Assembly (NCBI RefSeq): GCF_003122365.1
Contig: NZ_CP029254.1
Coordinates: 5,892,001-5,956,000, forward strand
Length of the DNA: 64,000 nucleotides
From: Streptomyces spongiicola
GTDB taxonomy: Bacteria > Actinomycetota > Actinomycetes > Streptomycetales > Streptomycetaceae
Reading direction: 5' to 3'
How positions within the stretch are numbered: position 1 is the stretch's first letter; each line of letters opens with the position of its first letter. Position numbers and translations under genes: made by a program. Of the stretch, positions 58,602 through 64,000 are shown in pieces. The notes under the pieces are model-generated. The model was not told where the DNA came from, ran no database searches, and worked only from the letters and a program-made list of their open reading frames with translations.

Positions 58602-58606
58602 ACCAC
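58602..58606. repeat. Right target-site duplication ACCAC
   Basis: Directly follows the TCA end of the Tn7-like element and equals 52056-52060. Confidence 0.85.
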
Positions 58607-58643
58607 CTCCGGACATGACCCGTCGGCGGTCATGTATTAGAGT

Positions 58644-58661
58644 TATCTCGACATCGAGATA
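58644..58661. promoter_or_regulatory. Palindromic operator upstream of acnA (TamR-type candidate)
   Basis: TATCTCGACATCGAGATA is a perfect 18-bp inverted repeat. MarR-family TamR of S. coelicolor is reported to bind the aconitase promoter, and its sites are palindromes of this size and kind; the exact consensus was not checked. About 50 bp further on, CTAAGTCCTACCTTAG (58720-58735) is a second, imperfect inverted repeat vaguely like an iron box. The Tn7-like element inserted 42 bp to the left of the palindrome. Confidence 0.55.
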
Positions 58662-58801
58662 TATGGAGAAGGCGAACCGCAACCACCTTCCGCCGGACCG
58701 CTGAGTAAGGGTGCCCTAACTAAGTCCTACCTTAGCGGATGGTGTGGAGTCGCAGGCGGCAGGATGCGGTCGGTACGCGCACATTGATGAAGGAGACTGT
58801 C

Positions 58802-61519
<2,718 letters not shown>

Positions 61520-61530
61520 CCTGATGTGAA

Positions 61531-61575
61531 CGAGCGCCCTGCCCCTGCGTCTCGCGAGTGGGGGCGGGGCGCTCG
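61531..61575 (+). terminator. acnA terminator hairpin
   Basis: CGAGCGCCCTGCCCC (61531-61545) pairs with GGGGCGGGGCGCTCG (61561-61575), 15 pairs with one G-T, beginning 12 bp after the acnA stop. Confidence 0.8.
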
Positions 61576-61610
61576 CGCGCGACGGGGCGGAAGACGCCGC
61601 CTGCGACCAC

Positions 61611-62067
61611 GATTGCAGGCGATCTGTTCCCGGAGCGGAACTGCGCATCCTACGAAGACGAAGAACCCCGCACCTGGTGGCGGTTTCTAGGGGGCGTCGC
61701 AACACGTGATCGTTTGTGTTGGGCGGCGAGCAGTCTATGCAGGCGCTCGGCTGAGGTTTCCCAGCCGAGCGTTTCGCGTGGGCGGCCGTTGAGTTCGGCG
61801 GCGATGGCGTCGAGATGTTCGCGGGTGTGGACGGACAGGCCGGTGCCCTTGGGGAAGTACTGCCGCAGCAGGCCGTTCGTGTTCTCGTTCGAGCCGCGCT
61901 GCCAGGGGCTGGCCGGGTCGCAGAAGTGGACCGGGACGTCGGTGGCGATGCTGAAGGCGTGGTGGGCGGCCATCTCAGAGCCCTGGTCCCAGGTCAGACG
62001 CGTCCGCGGGCATGATTGCACGCGAGCTGTTCCGGGAGCGGAGCTGCGCATCCTACGACGACGAAGA
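61611..62067. repeat. 54-bp imperfect direct repeats bracketing the IS30 remnant
   Basis: 61611-61664 and 62014-62067 share 49 of 54 bases (GATTGCAGGCGATCTGTTCC… / GATTGCACGCGAGCTGTTCC…). A shorter relative (TCGCAGGCGAT) follows the right acnA repeat near 63590. They lie on either side of the transposase fragment. Confidence 0.75.
61690..62003 (-). pseudogene. IS30-family transposase C-terminal fragment
   Basis: Minus strand reads RLTWDQGSEMAAHHAFSIAT, then VHFCDPASPWQRGSNENTNG, LLRQYFPKGTGLSVHT and LDAIAAELNGRPRETLGWET, the end of an IS30 transposase with the DDE catalytic core's second Asp region (DQGSE) and Glu (SNENTNG). The N-terminal two thirds are missing and no start is present, so it is a remnant. 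Confidence 0.85.
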
Positions 62068-62129
62068 TCTCCGGCATCCCGCATCCAGAGGTTGAGTCTG
62101 GCGCACGCACTCCGCGGTTTCCACTAGAT

Positions 62130-62150
62130 TTCCGAATACGTTCCGAATAC
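62130..62150. promoter_or_regulatory. Direct repeat TTCCGAATAC before the toxin-antitoxin genes
   Basis: TTCCGAATAC at 62130-62139 and 62141-62150, one helical turn apart, 10-30 bp upstream of the antitoxin ATG in an AT-rich patch. It is well placed as a promoter/operator for autoregulation by the antitoxin. Confidence 0.55.
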
Positions 62151-62159
62151 CATGGATCC

Positions 62160-62624
62160 ATGACCATCGCATCAGGCCTCCCCGTGGCGACTCGGCGCTC
62201 CTCGGACCTGAGCAAGCACTCCGCCGAGGTCTTCGCCGAGGCCGAGGACCACCCCGTGACGGTGACCCGGCGTGACGGCGAGGCTCTGGTCCTGATGTCG
62301 CAGCGCGAGGCCGAGGGTCGTGCCCGCTTGCTGAACTTTGCCGCGCAGCTCATCACCGTCACCCTCGACGACCGCGGCTCGCTCGCCGAGCGCATGTCCA
62401 AGGCCTTTCCTTGGATGCTTGCGCTGTCGCCGGCCGACCGGGAGTCCTGCGCGCAGGACCTCGTCGATGCGGCGCGCGCATCGTTCTCCACCGACCAGAC
62501 GCACCTCGCGATCGCAGAGCTGACCTCCTGGAAAGAGACGGCCACCGCCATTGCGGCCGGGCTCAGCAACGGCAGCGCCGGTCTGGAGTGGCTTGATGGC
62601 GATGAGACTGTGGAGCGTCCGTAG
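62160..62624 (+). CDS. Phd/YefM-type antitoxin
   Basis: 154-aa protein. N-terminal ~60 residues match Phd/YefM antitoxins: VATRRSSDLSKHSAEVFAEA, HPVTVTRRDGEALVLMSQRE. It then continues into a longer helical C-terminus (LLNFAAQLITVTLDDRGSLAERMSKAFPWM; LSPADRESCAQDLVDAARAS) that would wrap the toxin. Start ATG 62160; an ATG at 62152 is out of frame. Followed after 2 bp by the toxin gene. It is longer than classical Phd (about 75-90 aa), as in several actinobacterial versions. Confidence 0.85.
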   Translation: MTIASGLPVATRRSSDLSKHSAEVFAEAEDHPVTVTRRDGEALVLMSQREAEGRARLLNFAAQLITVTLDDRGSLAERMSKAFPWMLALSPADRESCAQDLVDAARASFSTDQTHLAIAELTSWKETATAIAAGLSNGSAGLEWLDGDETVERP

Positions 62625-62626
62625 CC

Positions 62627-62977
62627 GTGGCGGCCGCCAAGAAGGGCGAGCTGGTTCCTCGTCCTCCAAAGAAGATCGAGTACGAGATCCGCTTCGCCAC
62701 GGCCGACGCGCAGAAGGGATGGCGCGACCTCGTCGCGACGATCCGCAACCCCATGACGGAGACCTGGGACTTCCTCACGCGGACGCCGCTGTCCACGACG
62801 CCGACGAACTATCGGCTCAAGGGTGAGCTCGGCGTCATCGAGCGTGGCGGCGCGACCCATGAGCGGTGGCAGCACAAACCGACTGCGAAGGGCACCGCGC
62901 ACATCTGGTTCTACGTCCACGAGCGCACGGTCTTCCTGGAGCAGGTGCACACGAGCCACCCGAACGAGACGAAGTAG
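62627..62977 (+). CDS. RelE/ParE-like toxin partner
   Basis: 116-aa basic protein: YEIRFATADAQKGWRDLVAT, then NPMTETWDFLTRTPLSTTPT, YRLKGELGVIERGGATHERW, THIWFYVHERTVFLEQVHTS. The pattern of a strand-helix start, then KGELG…W and a C-terminal RTVFLEQVHTSHPNETK, fits the RelE/ParE toxin superfamily (many of which cut ribosome-bound mRNA). GTG 62627 follows the antitoxin stop by 2 bp, so the pair is an operon. Specific toxin type not determined. Confidence 0.82.
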   Translation: MAAAKKGELVPRPPKKIEYEIRFATADAQKGWRDLVATIRNPMTETWDFLTRTPLSTTPTNYRLKGELGVIERGGATHERWQHKPTAKGTAHIWFYVHERTVFLEQVHTSHPNETK

Positions 62978-63463
62978 GCGCGCTTCGCAGCGTCGTACAT
63001 CGTCGGTGAGCGCGCATCCGGCGACTACCGGCATCGCCGGTGCCATGCCGGTCCAGCAGTCCGTCTCGGTCACGATCAGGGAGAACCGGACCAGCGGGCT
63101 CACGTTGCAGCATTGGGTGAGCGCGAACGCGAGAGGAGCGCGACCGGGCCCTGTTCCGCCGGTGTCGAGTACCGCTTCTGCGGCCCTCCAGCTGTCCGGT
63201 CTGGCGCTCCGCGCCCATGACGTGCACTGGTCCGAGAGCCTGCCTGGCGCAGTATGGCGACGCACCGACAGCAATCGCCAATGAAGCACGTTGACTCGCC
63301 GTGCTACGCGTGTCGAGGTGCTGCGTCAGCGGTAGGAAAACCCGGCCGGATGCGCTCTCCGCACCCGGAAACAATGGTCATTATGGCGATCTGATGCGAG
63401 GATCATCGCAAGACGCCATCGCCTCGAAATCCTGCAGAACTACCGTGTAGCGGGAGCATGTCT
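62978..63463. other. Region downstream of the toxin, no clear gene
   Basis: About 490 bp of mixed composition, lower GC around 63290-63460. Minus-strand frames contain word-like stretches but no recognised family. Probably decayed sequence belonging to the inserted segment. Confidence 0.45.
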
Positions 63464-63555
63464 CAGTACGTGCTTCGCGGACTTGCCGGTTCCTGACCTG
63501 ATGTGAACGAGCGCCCTGCCCCTGCGTCTCGTGAGTGGGGGCGGGACGCCCGCGC
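63464..63555. repeat. Right copy of the acnA 3'-end direct repeat
   Basis: Same sequence as 61487-61578 (89/92), including the last ten codons and stop of acnA and most of its terminator. The base changes weaken the hairpin here. Upstream of CAGTACG the sequence has no acnA homology. Confidence 0.92.
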
Positions 63556-63634
63556 TCGAAGGTGCGGGACACGCCCTCTGTGACCATGGTCGCAGGCGAT
63601 ACCCGTGCGGTACGGCGCCCACGCGGTCTGCCAG

Positions 63635-63735
<101 letters not shown>

Positions 63736-63950
63736 CGGTCCCTGGGCTCTGGGCTCTGACGGTCCCCGTCCGCTGCCGGGGGCCGCCCGCGCCCGGGCAC
63801 CCGGTGAGCACCGTCGTTCCGCGCCGGACGCTTCGGTCCGCGCCCTCCCTCCGCACCATGCGACGAGCGGGCCCCGGCCCTGAGCGCGGCGCGGGATCCG
63901 GTCCCCCGGCCCCGGCCGCTCGGCCACCCGGCCCCCGGGGGGGCGACGGG

Positions 63951-64000
63951 TCACCGCGGACCGGCAACCGCCTCGCGGCAGCAGTCGACGAAGTCCCGCA
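63951..64000 (-). CDS. Possible C-terminal end of a minus-strand gene cut by the window edge
   Basis: The complement of the last 50 bases is open and reads RDFVDCCREAVAGPR then a TGA at 63951-63953. The composition is protein-like, unlike the other two frames, and a hairpin plus a repeat lie downstream of the stop. Only 15 codons are visible, so no family can be named. Confidence 0.3.
   Translation of the reverse strand, partial: RDFVDCCREAVAGPR

Noticed and set aside
58720..58735. Iron-box candidate CTAAGTCCTACCTTAG before acnA
   Set aside because: Too many mismatches to the DmdR/IdeR consensus to annotate separately; mentioned only under the palindrome.
62835..63374. Minus-strand frames downstream of the toxin
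   Set aside because: Word-like fragments only, no start with ribosome binding site and no recognisable family; left as unannotated.

Overview
The window is Streptomyces chromosome. It has very high GC, coding regions rich in third-position G/C, GTG and TTG starts, and typical families: tandem SpoIIE-type phosphatases, a SepF paralogue, an F420-type oxidoreductase, actinobacterial AcnA and a MurA carrying an HTH. From memory (not checked here), the order SepF-like, arcA, argF, aromatic-CoA genes, murA, acnA matches S. coelicolor roughly SCO5967 to SCO5999. On that reading the non-syntenic blocks are recent additions.

Layout. 0-13.2 kb: CcdA-type membrane protein, a secreted tendamistat-type amylase inhibitor, an internally deleted aldehyde dehydrogenase, two SpoIIE phosphatases with PAS/GAF sensors, a SepF-like protein, a MazG-like pyrophosphohydrolase, an LLM oxidoreductase and a homocysteine methyltransferase. 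13.8-16.3 kb: arginine deiminase and ornithine carbamoyltransferase. 16.4-25 kb: a small ATP-binding anti-sigma-type protein, then a divergent PaaX-controlled set (CoA ligase, FAD monooxygenase/OYE fusion, enoyl-CoA hydratase, acyl-CoA dehydrogenase, RidA) that fits aerobic 2-aminobenzoate (anthranilate) degradation through CoA thioesters.

25.6-38.4 kb: ten minus-strand genes, nearly all linked by ATGA/GTGA/TTGA stop-start overlaps, plus a divergent acetyltransferase. They encode an ATP-grasp ligase, a Rossmann/DUF364-like protein, a cysteine-synthase-fold PLP enzyme, a dipeptide-epimerase-type enolase, an MFS exporter, a methyltransferase and a complete Opp/nickel-type ABC importer. Two good matches to the Zur box lie in the divergent promoter region. 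Together they look like an undescribed zinc-regulated metallophore synthesis, export and import locus.

38.9-48.7 kb: a 9.8 kb island inserted at the 3' end of murA. It is flanked by a 13/13 (16/17) direct repeat of the murA stop region, and the presumed original murA terminator is left stranded at the far side. It carries an IS5-type element, an OLD nuclease plus UvrD helicase pair (Gabija-like), and a DUF262 / DUF3696-ATPase / unknown three-gene unit: a defence island.

52.06-58.60 kb: an apparently intact Tn7-like transposon (6,541 bp) with terminal inverted repeats, internal TnsB-type sites and a 5-bp target duplication ACCAC. It encodes a natural TnsA-TnsB fusion, a TniB/TnsC ATPase, a TniQ/HTH protein and a second TniQ-like protein with four tandem zinc-finger modules, plus one cargo gene (YunG-NUDIX fusion). 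It sits just upstream of the aconitase operator. 61.5-63.5 kb: the 3' end of acnA with its terminator is repeated 2 kb downstream, bracketing an IS30 remnant and a toxin-antitoxin pair.

Short tandem repeats are unusually common between genes, and several duplicate the stop region of the preceding gene. No tRNA, rRNA or CRISPR array was seen.
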